The notes beneath the pieces were generated by a model. That model searched no databases. It was not told where the DNA came from and was given only the letters and a program-made list of their open reading frames with translations. This document shows, one piece after another, positions 36,201 to 44,158 of a stretch of 64,000 nucleotides of DNA. Every line of letters starts with the position of its first letter. Position 1 is the first letter of the stretch. The position numbers and the translations under genes are program-made. This stretch comes from Papilionanthe hookeriana x Papilionanthe teres (lineage: Eukaryota > Streptophyta > Magnoliopsida > Asparagales > Orchidaceae), in assembly GCA_022702705.1 (NCBI GenBank), contig CM040429.1, positions 4,084,073-4,148,072 on the forward strand. The letters are read 5' to 3'.

Positions 36201-38424
36201 CCAACGAGACATCCCCTTTTTGATCTACATGTCTGATCTTGGATTCGACACTCTTAGGCTTAGATGCTGTAGACTTCGACACTCTCGGGTTCGGCACTTT
36301 TAGTGTAAAGATCAGGGAACAAATCTTCTTTGACATCGTCGGAAGAATCAATAGCATTTAAATCGTATAACAGGACGCGGATCCTACTTGTGGGCTACGA
36401 TCGATAGCATTTGGATTGTGTGACTGGATCCTTCTTGTGGGTTATGATCGGTAGCATTTGGATTGTGTGACTGGATCCTTCTTGTGGCTATGATTCGAAT
36501 TTATGGATAGCAATGATAGAGGATTTCTTGTTTTTCTTTGCTCAAATCATGTTATGGTTCAGAAGTTGTCTCTGAGACTTCAGCATTCTCAGCTTCGACG
36601 CCTTTGTCTTCGGCACTCACATCCTGAGGACTGTTGGTCCCAGCTGTGTTATCAACTTCTTGTTGGCAAATTGATATTTCTTGATCAGTGATCATCAATT
36701 TTGAGGGGGGATGTCAATCAGAAAGAACGAAAAATCAGGTAGCTAGATTTGGAGTTTTCTATAACTATGAGTTTCCTCAATTTAAATTATTTCCAATTTT
36801 TTTATTCTGATTTATTTCCCTGTTAGTTGAATATTTAGACTAGGAATATGCATTATTAAGTTAGCTAAAATAGATTATACAGAATATTTTTGCACCTAAA
36901 TTAGATTGTAAGATTATTATTTAATGGAATAAAAACAAAGGGAAAAGGCATCGAGTCTATTCAGAATTTAGCCTATTTGCTCAAAAATATTGACACCAAG
37001 TACAAGAGGAAGCTTTTCCATGAATCATTTATTACAAATGGCGTTGAGGGCAAGGCAAAAAAGTGGATTCTTTAGTTAACAGAAGCTTAAACTTATTTGA
37101 TAACTCTTCAACACAACATTTATTTTGCTTTCCTAACAAATTAACCATAGTTTTGTGAGATTCTTACTCATCAGAAACTTGAACTCCCATTTCGCAAGTG
37201 TTGAACCAAGGTAATTTTTGTTACATTTTCATTCCAGTTTCCCCTAATTGAATCGAGTTAGTCTATCAGTGCTCATCTTTGGAATTATTGATGTCCAGTA
37301 ATGTTCAACCATCTTTATCAAATTCTAAAATATGGAAAGATTAATAGCCAGTTGGCTCTTTTTAAGTCTAAGAATGCGCTCATAGAAATATAAAACAGTT
37401 TAGAACACAACTGCCGTGCTGCCTTATCTAGCGGTCAAGTACAACCTACATTGAATAGCATCTGATATGCATGGACAGCCAACACAGCCTCAAAATTTGT
37501 TATGTGCTCTTCAGTGATTTTTTAGTAAATAAGCAATTGTGGAAATTTTAGCTTATTTAAGCCAAATCAAAGGCAAAATTGGAGCTGCTAAATCTGAAAA
37601 TTCATAAATCCAGGGAACTCCTACATTTTACAGTTTCGCTAGATTTGGTAAATCCAATGACAAATCCTAATAAAAAGTGCTACCAAACAGACCCTTAATG
37701 TCCTATCAAAAAAACTCAGTAGCATCGGACTTGGATTCTAAGGGGAAACAGGTGGATAGTAGCCCCTTGCATCCAGCATAGCGTTGCTAATTGTCATGGC
37801 CTGCCGCAAAAAACTGGTTAAATTTGGCCAGTTGGGGCTGATCATTTCGTCATTTTCTTCATCCATATTCTCAGCCTCATGCTTCTTGTATTAGATGCTC
37901 GTATTTGAATAAACAATCTCAATACAAATTCCAGACATTTATAGGGTTCTATCTAAAATTCCAAACAAAGGACTAGCAAAGTCCCTCTTATCTAACCAAA
38001 AAAGTAGCGCACTAGAGGCACGGATAGTTATTCTTTCCAATATTAACTTCAAGAAGGAAGCACAAATGGTGATTCGTAAATTCTCCAGAATGCTTTTACC
38101 CTAATAAAATCACATGACATAAACAGCGAAAACCCTAAATAATTTCGAGAAATCCATCCGATTCTGATGGGTAAGATGAGAAGGAGAGAGAAACAACCAA
38201 AGAAGGGTGGGTGGGAGAGAGATCACGCGCACCTCGAGCTCAGCTGATTTCATTGCGATGGGAATACAGACGAGAAAGATCCCAAACATAGCGATGGCAG
38301 TGTTCCTCCTCCAGTGCTTGGGACGGCAGTTAGGTCCGCCCGTCATGCTCCATACCTTCAACCTGAAGTCCTCCGCACCGTGCGGCTCGCCATGGCCATG
38401 CCCGTGGTGCTCGCCTCCGCCCAT
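24164..38424 (-). CDS. Small complex I-associated membrane protein, two exons, 14 kb intron
   Basis: Exon 1 (38,424-38,233) encodes 64 residues: His/Gly-rich start MGGGEHHGHGHGEPHG, then FRLKVWSMTGGPNCRPKHWR and one hydrophobic segment (about residues 42-58, TAIAMFGIFLVCIPIAM), ending AELE. The donor is GAG/GTGCGC. Exon 2 (24,238-24,164) encodes QRPHHPVRPIPSQLWCKNFG then TKDY-stop. Together they give an intact 88-residue protein of the family's usual size. Plant homologues (I recall At4g00585) are small proteins found with mitochondrial complex I in proteomic studies; the exact subunit name is uncertain, so no symbol is given. The intron is 13,994 bp and holds a copia, a RTE LINE, a TRIM-like element and other repeats. 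It converges with FGT1. Confidence 0.88.
24247..24285. repeat. MITE right-end fragment at an intron edge
   Basis: AAAATAAGAACTGAATG...TATGTATGTAAATCTTCC matches the right arm of the MITE family. It starts about 8 bp inside the intron side of the exon 2 acceptor, so it overlaps the region expected to hold the branch point and pyrimidine tract. Confidence 0.6.
24286..24447 (-). repeat. 3' LTR of copia element 1
   Basis: It shares GGAATAAAACTAAAATA, AAGCTCAGAATTCCACA and AATTACAAC blocks with 26,925-27,121. On the minus strand it begins TGTGGAATTC right after the purine tract GAGTGGGAG. The lower edge is approximate. Confidence 0.65.
24457..25492 (-). pseudogene. copia RT-RNase H remnant
   Basis: RT begins mid-domain with NPFSKDSYTIHKIYHGGKKT then TVYVDILHV, where the active site YVDD reads YVDI, followed by YFFGIEVAWS, SQRKYILNLLKE, MPGCKPAKI, MGKLIYL and IAYSVGIMSHHM. 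The RNase H part shows FYPDASCAGE, RRFTSRYSFFV, RSKKQTLVFRSSA and DKTNYIEIDIHF. Many stops are present, so no active polymerase. Confidence 0.75.
25545..26384 (-). pseudogene. copia Gag remnant
   Basis: Recognisable Gag blocks are HSHFIINHKLNDRNFFQWS, MTMHEIWEAACETYYCIENT, GFFEIETKLHELRQKKL, LLGLNKNLYKVRERIMGMKP and SWEAFNEVRREENKK, and at the end KKLGHSEDK followed by stops and KPVNWKPG, where a zinc knuckle would be. Frameshifts occur between pieces. The layout matches plant copia Gags of the 'retrotrans_gag/UBN2' kind. Confidence 0.75.
26385..26912 (-). other. GC-rich leader of copia element 1
   Basis: Non-coding, GC-richer sequence between the primer site and gag with CTGCGGCTG-like repeats. 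Overlapping reading frames here on both strands have no domain and are probably chance. Confidence 0.5.
26925..27121 (-). repeat. 5' LTR of copia element 1
   Basis: 197 bp bounded on the minus strand by TGTGGAATTC at 27,121 and ...TTCTTCA next to the primer site TGATAACAGAGC. A MITE-like end, GTGTGGTATGTATGTAA, touches its outer edge at 27,122. Confidence 0.7.
27138..27640. other. Intron sequence, no recognised feature
   Basis: AT-rich. Short frames occur at 27,373-27,708 without a recognisable domain. Confidence 0.4.
27641..28120 (+). repeat. LTR-type remnant with purine tract and TATA box
   Basis: The tract AAAGGGGGGA (27,810-27,819) precedes a segment that starts TGTCAAAG at 27,822 and ends TTCATCAACA at 28,120 (about 299 bp, TG...CA). 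Inside is CTATATAAATAGAGG near 27,953, a TATA-box-like promoter element. Internal sequence upstream (from 27,641) has no coding motif. It is probably the 3' end of a small plus-strand LTR element; no partner LTR was found. Confidence 0.5.
28121..28499. other. Intron sequence, no recognised feature
   Basis: No motif or gene was recognised. Confidence 0.4.
28500..29045 (+). repeat. Diverged duplication, copy A
   Basis: It aligns in the same direction with 30,290-31,860: TATCAAACCAAyCTAAyTAAT, CATTAATTwrATT, AAATCTAAGTAyAAAATTGA, GGGTGATTAAC, GTTAAAACAAATATAAT and AGTTTCTCrCCAyATkGAGGAG, all in the same order. It ends where another insertion begins at about 29,050. Confidence 0.75.
29050..29715. 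mobile_element. Possible small TIR element, unclassified
   Basis: The left edge CTTGTTTGAGAGGG and the inverse of the right edge, ATTGTTTGACTGAG, resemble short hAT-like termini. The interior is GC-richer than its surroundings and has an imperfect 60-bp repeat (GAGAGTGGTGACGACTCAGC and GAGAGTTGCGACGGCTCAGT, 29,180-29,260). Frames on both strands (for example 29,280-29,720 on +, 146 codons) show no known domain. It interrupts the duplication at copy A. The call is tentative. Confidence 0.35.
29716..30289. other. Intron sequence, no recognised feature
   Basis: No recognisable gene or repeat. A 66-codon frame at 29,927-30,127 (+) has no domain. Confidence 0.4.
30645..31705 (-). mobile_element. 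RTE-type LINE, 5' truncated copy 2
   Basis: A minus-strand element of about 1.06 kb. The 3' end has GTAGCCGGACCTCACTTAGCGGG and a TTGTTGTTGTTG tail (on +, CAACAACAACAAG at 30,646). The 5' end is cut in the RT domain. It is of the same family as the copy at 18,695-19,573 but much better preserved, so younger. It lies in the intron of the complex I type gene. Confidence 0.88.
30982..31701 (-). pseudogene. RTE LINE reverse transcriptase, C-terminal part
   Basis: An open frame of 239 codons: YTRVVACVRTGG, LHQGSTLSPYLFALVMDDLT and SCMLFADDILLVDKTREK (FADD active site), then GDQIIKRRERFRYLGSIVQ, DGDVISRIHVGWLKWRN and KFYKMVVRPAMLYGAKCWPL. These follow the plant RTE/BovB-like RT and its downstream domain. 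The endonuclease and RT fingers are missing by 5' truncation, and a stop follows MRMIR, so it is not autonomous even though this stretch is open. Confidence 0.88.
31861..33692. other. Intron sequence, no supported gene
   Basis: AT-rich. A segment at about 33,230-33,650 recurs internally (GATCGCTTCArTTAyyTATATGAAAAAAGATyA-like words at 33,270 and 33,620) and may be retroelement debris, but no protein motif is clear. Confidence 0.35.
33693..34176 (+). repeat. GC-rich block with about 70-bp imperfect repeats
   Basis: A sharp rise in G+C within AT-rich intron. From about 33,955 the words CGAAGCTCT, CCGCTCCCTCATCCTCmT, ACGwGAAATT and CCGAACGAAATC recur roughly every 70 bp for about three units. 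The left edge GGCTCCGTTTAGGGAGGCGG looks like the end of a hAT or PIF-type element; the other end may be the AAACAAACCCTT at 35,260-35,277. Plus-strand frames here are compositional, not genes. Confidence 0.4.
34177..35495. other. Intron sequence with decayed repeat ends
   Basis: Contains two decayed arms of the palindromic MITE (ATATGTAAATACATTAGAATTG at about 34,610 and GTTAGATTTGTAAATACATAAG at about 34,825) and a hAT-like terminus CAGCTGTGTCAAACAAACCC at about 35,257. No gene is supported. Confidence 0.45.
35496..35776 (+). repeat. 5' LTR of the TRIM-like element
   Basis: Starts TACCAATCAG (3' LTR: TGTCAATCAG) and ends ATATTGACG just before the primer site. Confidence 0.85.
35777..35787 (+). 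other. Primer binding site (tRNA-Met type)
   Basis: TGGTATCAGAG directly abuts the 5' LTR, an exact match to the first 11 bases of the common plant tRNA-Met primer site. Confidence 0.85.
36370..36492 (+). repeat. About 56-bp tandem repeat inside the TRIM-like element
   Basis: Two-plus units of GATCGrTAGCATTTGGATTG, TGTGACTGGATCC and TTCTTGTGG. The second and third units are nearly identical; the first is more diverged. Confidence 0.8.
36713..36995 (+). repeat. 3' LTR of the TRIM-like element
   Basis: 283 bp, TGTCAATCAG...ATATTGACA, with a terminal inverted TGTCAA/TTGACA. It follows the purine tract at 36,704-36,712. Confidence 0.85.
36996..37737. other. Intron sequence with a hAT-like terminus
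   Basis: No gene. GTGCTACCAAACAGACCCTTAA at 37,676-37,697 is the mirror of the common GGGTCTGTTTGGTAGC end of hAT-type MITEs; the other end was not located with confidence. Confidence 0.4.
37738..37884 (-). CDS. Unidentified exon-like stretch (48 codons plus stop)
   Basis: On the minus strand an AG (TAATACAAG) precedes an open stretch that reads KHEAENMDEENDEMISPNWP, NLTSFLRQAMTISNAMLDAR and GYYPPVSP, then TAG. The composition is protein-like (acidic start, amphipathic middle, few rare residues) and unlike the AT-rich intron around it. It lies 349 bp downstream of exon 1 of the complex I type gene, on the same strand, and would join that exon in phase 0, so it could be an alternative last exon. 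It could equally be a captured fragment of another gene. I do not recognise the sequence. The acceptor has a poor pyrimidine tract. Confidence 0.35.
   Translation of the reverse strand, partial: KHEAENMDEENDEMISPNWPNLTSFLRQAMTISNAMLDARGYYPPVSP
38233..38424 (-). CDS. Exon 1 of the complex I-associated gene
   Basis: ATG at 38,424; 64 codons ending AELE; donor GAG/GTGCGC at 38,232. It holds the His/Gly-rich N-terminus, Cys33 in GGPNCRPKHWRR and the single membrane segment. The reading frame runs into the intron past the donor, but the conserved protein continues only in exon 2 at 24.2 kb. Confidence 0.9.
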
Positions 38425-38560
38425 ATCTGACGAACGACTCGAAATTTAATCCTATCCAACTAGGATCCCTCCCTCTCCAAGCTCCCCCTCTCGGTGATTG
38501 CAAATTTCACGCCCTCGATAGGGTTTCTGCACAACAGGGCGTAGAAGAAACAAACCGGAC

Positions 38561-38590
38561 CCGAAACCGAAACCGAAACCGAAACCGAAC
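38561..38590. repeat. (CCGAAA)n microsatellite
   Basis: About five copies of CCGAAA, 140 bp upstream of the exon 1 start codon and so within or near the promoter or 5' UTR of the complex I type gene. It is not the plant telomere repeat (CCCTAAA). Confidence 0.85.
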
Positions 38591-39897
38591 AGTACCGAAA
38601 ATTTAAAATATAATATTTTAATCATAATTTTAAATATATTATTTTAACACTCAAAATTTTCACTCAAAATTTTCACTATTAAGATCCTAATTATAATAAA
38701 AAAAATAATTAAAAACCTCTTATTTTATTTTTTAAAGCTCATTTATGTACAGTTAGTTAATTATTTAATTATTTATTTGTTTATAATTTTAAAATTATTT
38801 TATTTTTTGGGTTTTTATGTATCAATCATCAAAAATTTTAAATATAACTGGCCACCCAAACTTAAAATTATATATTCCAATCATCGAAAATTTTAAATAT
38901 AACAGTTGACCATTCATGTCTCAAAAGGAAATAAAATTTTCAATGGTTGACCATTCATGTCAAAACATTATGTATAAAATTTTGGATGATTTATATATAA
39001 AAATCCTAATATTTTTAATTTTTTATGCTTTGCATCATCTCTACTAATAATTGAAACCCTCTGAAAACTCATATTTAACCCATGATCATATAATTGCTTG
39101 GCCAACCGTAGTTATACAAATAAATCGAGCTAAAACTTACTCTAATCCGCGCTAAACAAACACGGGAGCCCCGTTCCACAAATGCGCGACACGCAAATAA
39201 GTCGCTCCAAACGGGGCCTAAATCCGATTTCAGCATTTGTGATAGTGGTAAAACCCATTAAACTTAAAATCATTGATATTAAAGTTTGATATGAACTCAG
39301 CTCATTAACTAAGCAAACAAACTTGTTCAAGCCTAGCAACAAGCTATAGTATCGAACAACTTATTAGTTTATCAAGGAAGCTTTGTATAACCCATTAATG
39401 ATGAATCCATCATGCTAAAAAAAGAAGGCTTTAATAGATCCACAAAAATTAATTTAAATCATACAAGAATCTCGGAGCATTTCGAATAAATATTTCATAT
39501 TCAAATTTACGACCATCCAAGGCCCCTGATTCTAATAAACTTATAATCAAACTGATTATCTCGATAAAGTGAGCCCAATGAAGTCGAAATTGGTTCGATT
39601 CAAGTCTGATCAGGCCCAAGTCAAGCCGTTTGAATGCAATTGAAAGTTTTAGATGGGCAATTGAATGGTCAAATGGATTCAAAATCTAACAAGCTTATAA
39701 TCAAATCAAGTGTCTCCTCAAGTCAAATCCAAAGAGTCTAAAGTCACTCAATTATGACATCATTAAGGCACCCAAATGCTCATAAAACACCATCTTATCA
39801 AAGTGATCATTTTGGTCATCAGGTGGGGTAACCCAGATACATGTGATATTTATAAAGGATGTCACTCTAAATCTATAAATAGACCATCACTCTCTTT
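38591..39897. other. Intergenic sequence, no supported gene
   Basis: AT-rich. At about 39,140-39,230 a short inverted pair (CTCTAATCCGCGCTAAACAAAC and CGCTCCAAACGGGGCCTAAAT) looks like the remains of a small TIR element. Confidence 0.4.
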
Positions 39898-40077
39898 ATG
39901 AAGGAAAACTCGGGACCTGGATCTGAAAGAGAAAGCAGAAGGATCTCCAAGCTCTTGAGGGATCCAGAGCTTTACTATTGTCGGACTGTCGTCAACCAGC
40001 TGCCGCAACAGCCAGACCACCGATGTCTACCAAACATCGCCGAGCAGCTGCCATCTCCGGACCGCCATCACCGCTTC

Positions 40078-40114
<37 letters not shown>

Positions 40115-40340
40115 TCTATTATCAAATTGCCGCTACTCTATTAATTACAGTCGCTTCCAAGTTACCACCACTGTTGAATAATCACCATCGAGCCACCACT
40201 GTCGTTGGGTCACGGTTATCTGGTTGTTGCTACCGAATACACTGGCCCATATCACCAGCTTTTCTTCACAGTAGCTGAGTCACCATCACTTCCCGGTATT
40301 TCTTCCTACTTCCTTGGCAAAAGTCGCACCCCACTTGTGT
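39840..40340 (+). repeat. Possible LTR or transcript-start remnant
   Basis: CTATAAATAGACC at about 39,877 is a TATA-like element and is followed by GC-richer sequence with CCACCGCCCACC repeats. A 126-codon frame at 39,898-40,278 (+) is Pro/His-rich, matches nothing I know and is probably compositional. Confidence 0.35.
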
Positions 40341-42803
40341 AATATTCCTTTCGGATATTAAAGGGCCGAAAAAATTTTATAACCTATAATGGCATAAGAG
40401 AATCATTTCAAGTGGGTCACACCCCGTGATTTTTGCCCCTTCAAGTTTTCCACATAAAAATTTTTGTTGTATGCATATCGATTTTTTTTTTACTTATGTG
40501 AGTTAGATCTTCGTATAATACTAAGACATTAATAAATCACTCTGCTACCACAAATTTACGAACACACAACAAGACGAATTAAATAAACCATTAAATAAAT
40601 AAGTATTATTACAATTTACAATGATTGCCAAATATTTTGTGTTCATGAGCATAATTGATCTAATATAAAAATCAAAAGCTCCTAACTGAGTATTAAATGA
40701 GGATATTTAAGCCTCATAGTAAAAAAGTTTGAAATTAATGATTAGAATACATTTCTATCCTAGATCCATTAATTGAAGAGAAGACAGTTTAACAACTCCT
40801 TTATAAGCCTTGCACCCTAACTGTTTATTAATGCTCCACAATTCTACATAATTTGGCTTACGGCTACAAACAAATCAAGCGTTTGATAAGCTACTCGAAG
40901 TACTGTTCGATAGAAGCTCGTTCGCATTTGTTTGATTAATTAATTAAATAAACTTACACTTTTATAAATGCTCGATTATAAAATGACTAAGATAAAGAAC
41001 TTCTTCTTTAATTCATTTAAGTTTCACGAACAATATCATTTAGAGCTTGTAAACAAGTTGCCAAGAAGTTCGATGAATAAATTCATTTAATTTCATGAAC
41101 AGACTGATGATTTAATGCTTGTCAATAAGATAGATTAAAGGTTAATTTACAACTTGTGAATAAACTCCACTTAAAACTAAATTTATAACTCGTTCATATT
41201 AATTTAAATTAATTGTTTTAGTTCATAGTACATAAAATAAGATAAAAACTTATTTGTTTATTTATTTATTTAGTATGTGCATTTGTATGTTTACTTCAAT
41301 TTGTAGCTTATTTATTTAAATGTTCATTTGTTTCTGTAAGTGCAACAAGTAATCATTTCATTAGAAAATAAATACCTTAATCAGTCAATTCATTTGTTTG
41401 CTCGATAAGGCCCATTTGGTTATGTTGAATTGTTTTAGAACGTAAATTTTCGTATAGTTCATAAATCCATACAACGTGGGAGAGACCTTGTGAGGTGAGT
41501 GAAGGAGGTGAAAGGCAGTAGACAAGTTCAAGTTATGTGTGTTACCCTTTGATGGATCCCCCCTTATTCTTTTCCCCTCCGCCTTCTTTATATCACTCTC
41601 AACGTTCTTGCCCTTGCAGGGCTATAGAAAAATATCAAAAAATAGAAAAATAATAAATTGTGGGTCATATTATAAGAGGGGTGGCAAGAGGCTCATAAAT
41701 GAGCATGGACAGTGATAGGTTGGAGTTTGTTTCCTCCAATCATGCAAGCAACCTTGAAGAATTGTTCAACAAATTTTTTCTGTGTAGCTCTATAGATGCA
41801 GGCGAGAACTCGCATGAATACCGACGAGCTCAGTAAAGAACTCGCATACTGGTGAGCTCAGTGGAGGAACTCGCCAAGTCCTATATTTGTAACTTCAAAG
41901 GACATGGTTGACGGGAACAGTTTGCTTGTAGTCAAGCTTTAGGTGTGTGACAATTGGGCTCAATCCAATAGGCTTAGAAGGCTTAGGAAATCTACTTTTG
42001 GATGGGCAAGTTAGGAACTAAATAGCTCGATATCACTAATTTTAATATATTTGATAAAAAAACATTTGATTAGAGATCATATAGATCGATAATATTACTT
42101 GTTAATTTGCTCGGTAATGACTTGATTATCATCACATGAAACGAATATGAACTTAGCTTAAACAATAGAATGACGAACAAACCAAGCTTGAGTATAAAAC
42201 ACAAAAGCAAGCTCAAATTTTATAAACAAACTCAAATTTGAGCACAATCCTACTCAACTCAACTCAATTCATTTGTAACTCTGATTTTGGTTGATTGTCA
42301 ACCACTACAAAAGAGCAACCGAGTAGACAAAGAAATTGGACAATATTCACTTTATTTCATATAAATAAAACTTGCAAGTTGAGAAACAAAAAAAAACAAA
42401 AAAAAAATCAGTAGAGTTGTGGAAGTGGCAAACGTTAGATGACAAGCGTGAGTGCAAAGCAGTTGTCGTTCAATTCAAGCAAGCATAAAAAATGGATTAC
42501 TTTTAAGTTGCGGTCCAAACTCTCCAACTTCAAAATTGAATGTGAATCATTTTTTGGATCAATTATGGGATTATAATATAATTAATAAATGTGTTGGGTC
42601 ATCATTTAATAAGTCAAAATTATTGTGGTCTAATTAAGTATAAAATTTATGACTTTAGACACATTTGTCGTAGAAATTATAAGTGTGGATACTGTAAAAT
42701 TTAATTCGATTTGATGAGGGCGAATTGGAATTAAACGAAATTTATGCTATCGCTTTGGTTACGTTAAATAAGGGGGTAATGGTCCGGTACTGCAGAAAAA
42801 GAA
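40341..42803. other. Intergenic sequence, no supported gene
   Basis: AT-rich. Parts (40,860-41,420 and 42,170-42,290) are rich in AAATGCTCGATT- and GAACTTAGCTTAAAC-like words, as in dispersed plant repeats. GAACTCGCATGAATACC and GAACTCGCATACTGGTGAGC form a short direct repeat near 41,805-41,870. Confidence 0.4.
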
Positions 42804-43133
42804 ATGAAAATTATTCTCTTGTTCAACAATCAACGAGAGAGTAAGGAAAACTCCGAAAAGTCTCAGGATTGGAAGATCGTTGCTTCGCAATCGATCAAAT
42901 GGATTCAAGTACGCTTCCGCTATTTTATCGATTCGGTTTTTCTCATTAATATGAACATGAATGAAATATCGTGGTGGATTACAATAGATTTTGATTCGAT
43001 AAAAAAAAAAAAAAAAAATCTATTTGAAAAATTTAGAAAAGAATTTACAACATCATTACCCAAGAAAATAGTGACAAGCTTTCAGCAAAAAGAAATTATG
43101 CTATTTACAGAAAAACTAAACCTTCAGAAATAA
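42804..43133 (+). CDS. Unrecognised 109-codon reading frame
   Basis: Starts MKIILLFNNQRESKENSEKS, has an aromatic-rich middle (SIKWIQVRFRYFIDSVFLIN, MNEISWWITIDFDSI), then a Lys run encoded by a 17-base poly-A and a basic end. The composition recalls long plastid reading frames such as ycf1 or ycf2, but I could not match it. No splice context or neighbouring exon was found. It may be a nuclear insertion of organelle DNA or chance. Confidence 0.25.
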   Translation: MKIILLFNNQRESKENSEKSQDWKIVASQSIKWIQVRFRYFIDSVFLINMNMNEISWWITIDFDSIKKKKKNLFEKFRKEFTTSLPKKIVTSFQQKEIMLFTEKLNLQK

Positions 43134-43857
43134 GTTGAGAAGAAGAAAATAGTACATAGAACATGGCTGCAACTCTATAACATTGAGAGAATAGAGAAGC
43201 GAGCAAAGCCCAATTTCTTCTTCTGGTTGCTCTTTTACTTACACATGAGGAAATTTATAGAATAAGGAACAGGAAGCAAATCCAAAAAAACAAATATAAT
43301 AAGAATTGAATGCTGAGAAGATGCTGATTTAGTTTGACAAGATTTTATTCTAACAATAAATTATCAGTATTATGTGCAATAAATGGATTCTATAACATAA
43401 AAATATTTAATTTATAAAAAACAGACCACTGTAAATGTTGAATTAAAGAGGGGGGGCATTTGAACACAAGTATAGTTTGTCCCTATTAAGCAATAAAGTT
43501 CAAAGCGCTGGTCATAGAGGTGCTGAGGATAATTTGCATGCATTAATTTTCTATGGCTTGAAGAAATTTATCAGAATGAAATAGCATGCAATTTTCTTTG
43601 TCTTGAAAGTTAATCATAATTAAAAAATGCTGAAAACAAACAAGCATTTAAACAATTTTAAGAACTGAACACAGTAATTGGTAATTTTACCAATGGTGGA
43701 ACTTATAGACTGAAAAGCAGCTCCCACCCGCCATTGCACGTTAGGTTATATTATACCTAAAGAGCATCTTATCTGCACAAAGTAAACAAATATATCGTTC
43801 AATCCTCCTGTCCATCTAGGTATCAATTACAGTAAGGCAAAAAAGATTGAAAAATTA
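43134..43857. other. Intergenic sequence downstream of the TRFL gene
   Basis: AT-rich; no gene seen. It could include the TRFL 3' UTR if the transcript extends that far. Confidence 0.4.
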
Positions 43858-44018
43858 ATGTAAATACGACACAATTCTTATGTATTTATATCTCTAACAC
43901 CAAGACTTCTATATTTACATTTAAAACACTTGGGTGTGATAAACCTATGCGTGAAAATATTAAAGTTCAGGTGTTAGATATGTAAATACATAAGAGTTGT
44001 GTGGTATATATGTAAATA
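43858..44018. mobile_element. Palindromic MITE (M6), short copy
   Basis: About 160 bp with inverse arms: CACAATTCTTATGTATTTATA on the left, GTTAGATATGTAAATACATA and AGAGTTGTGTGGTATATATG on the right. The core is shortened relative to M1. It lies just beyond the TRFL stop codon. Confidence 0.75.
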
Positions 44019-44104
44019 CTATGGAAGCACGTATGACAAAGAATGCAGTAGAGTATAAATCTTTCAAACTTACCAGCAGAGTTAAATATCAAATCATAAG
44101 AAGC

Positions 44105-44158
44105 TTAAACCTGCAATAAATACCGGCTCAGGTTCCTCCACTTATCCTTCAAATCAAC
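44105..44158 (-). CDS. TRFL last exon with telobox motif
   Basis: Acceptor CATCAG/GTT; VDLKDKWRNLSRYLLQ, then GTT TAA. The alternative, splicing at GTTTAAG (44,110), would need a weak donor. Ending soon after the telobox is normal for this family. Confidence 0.85.
   Translation of the reverse strand, partial: VDLKDKWRNLSRYLLQV

Larger units (their letters stand above)
35496..36995 (+). mobile_element. TRIM-like short LTR element
   Basis: About 1.5 kb: 5' LTR 35,496-35,776, primer site TGGTATCAGAG at 35,777-35,787, non-coding internal region of 0.93 kb, purine tract GAGGGGGGA (36,704-36,712) and 3' LTR 36,713-36,995. The LTRs (281 and 283 bp) match over their whole length with a modest number of differences, sharing for example TTCTGATTTATTTCCCTGTT and GACTAGGAATATGCATTATT. 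No gag or pol is present, so it must be moved by another element's proteins. It lies in the intron of the complex I type gene, antisense to it. A perfect target duplication was not seen. Confidence 0.88.

Noticed and set aside
38110..38424. 104-codon single-exon version of the complex I type protein
   Set aside because: The sequence after AELE (VRVISLPPTLLW) is intron; the conserved end is found in exon 2 at 24.2 kb.
38561..38590. CCGAAA repeats as an interstitial telomere
   Set aside because: The unit is not CCCTAAA/TTTAGGG and the tract is only about 30 bp.
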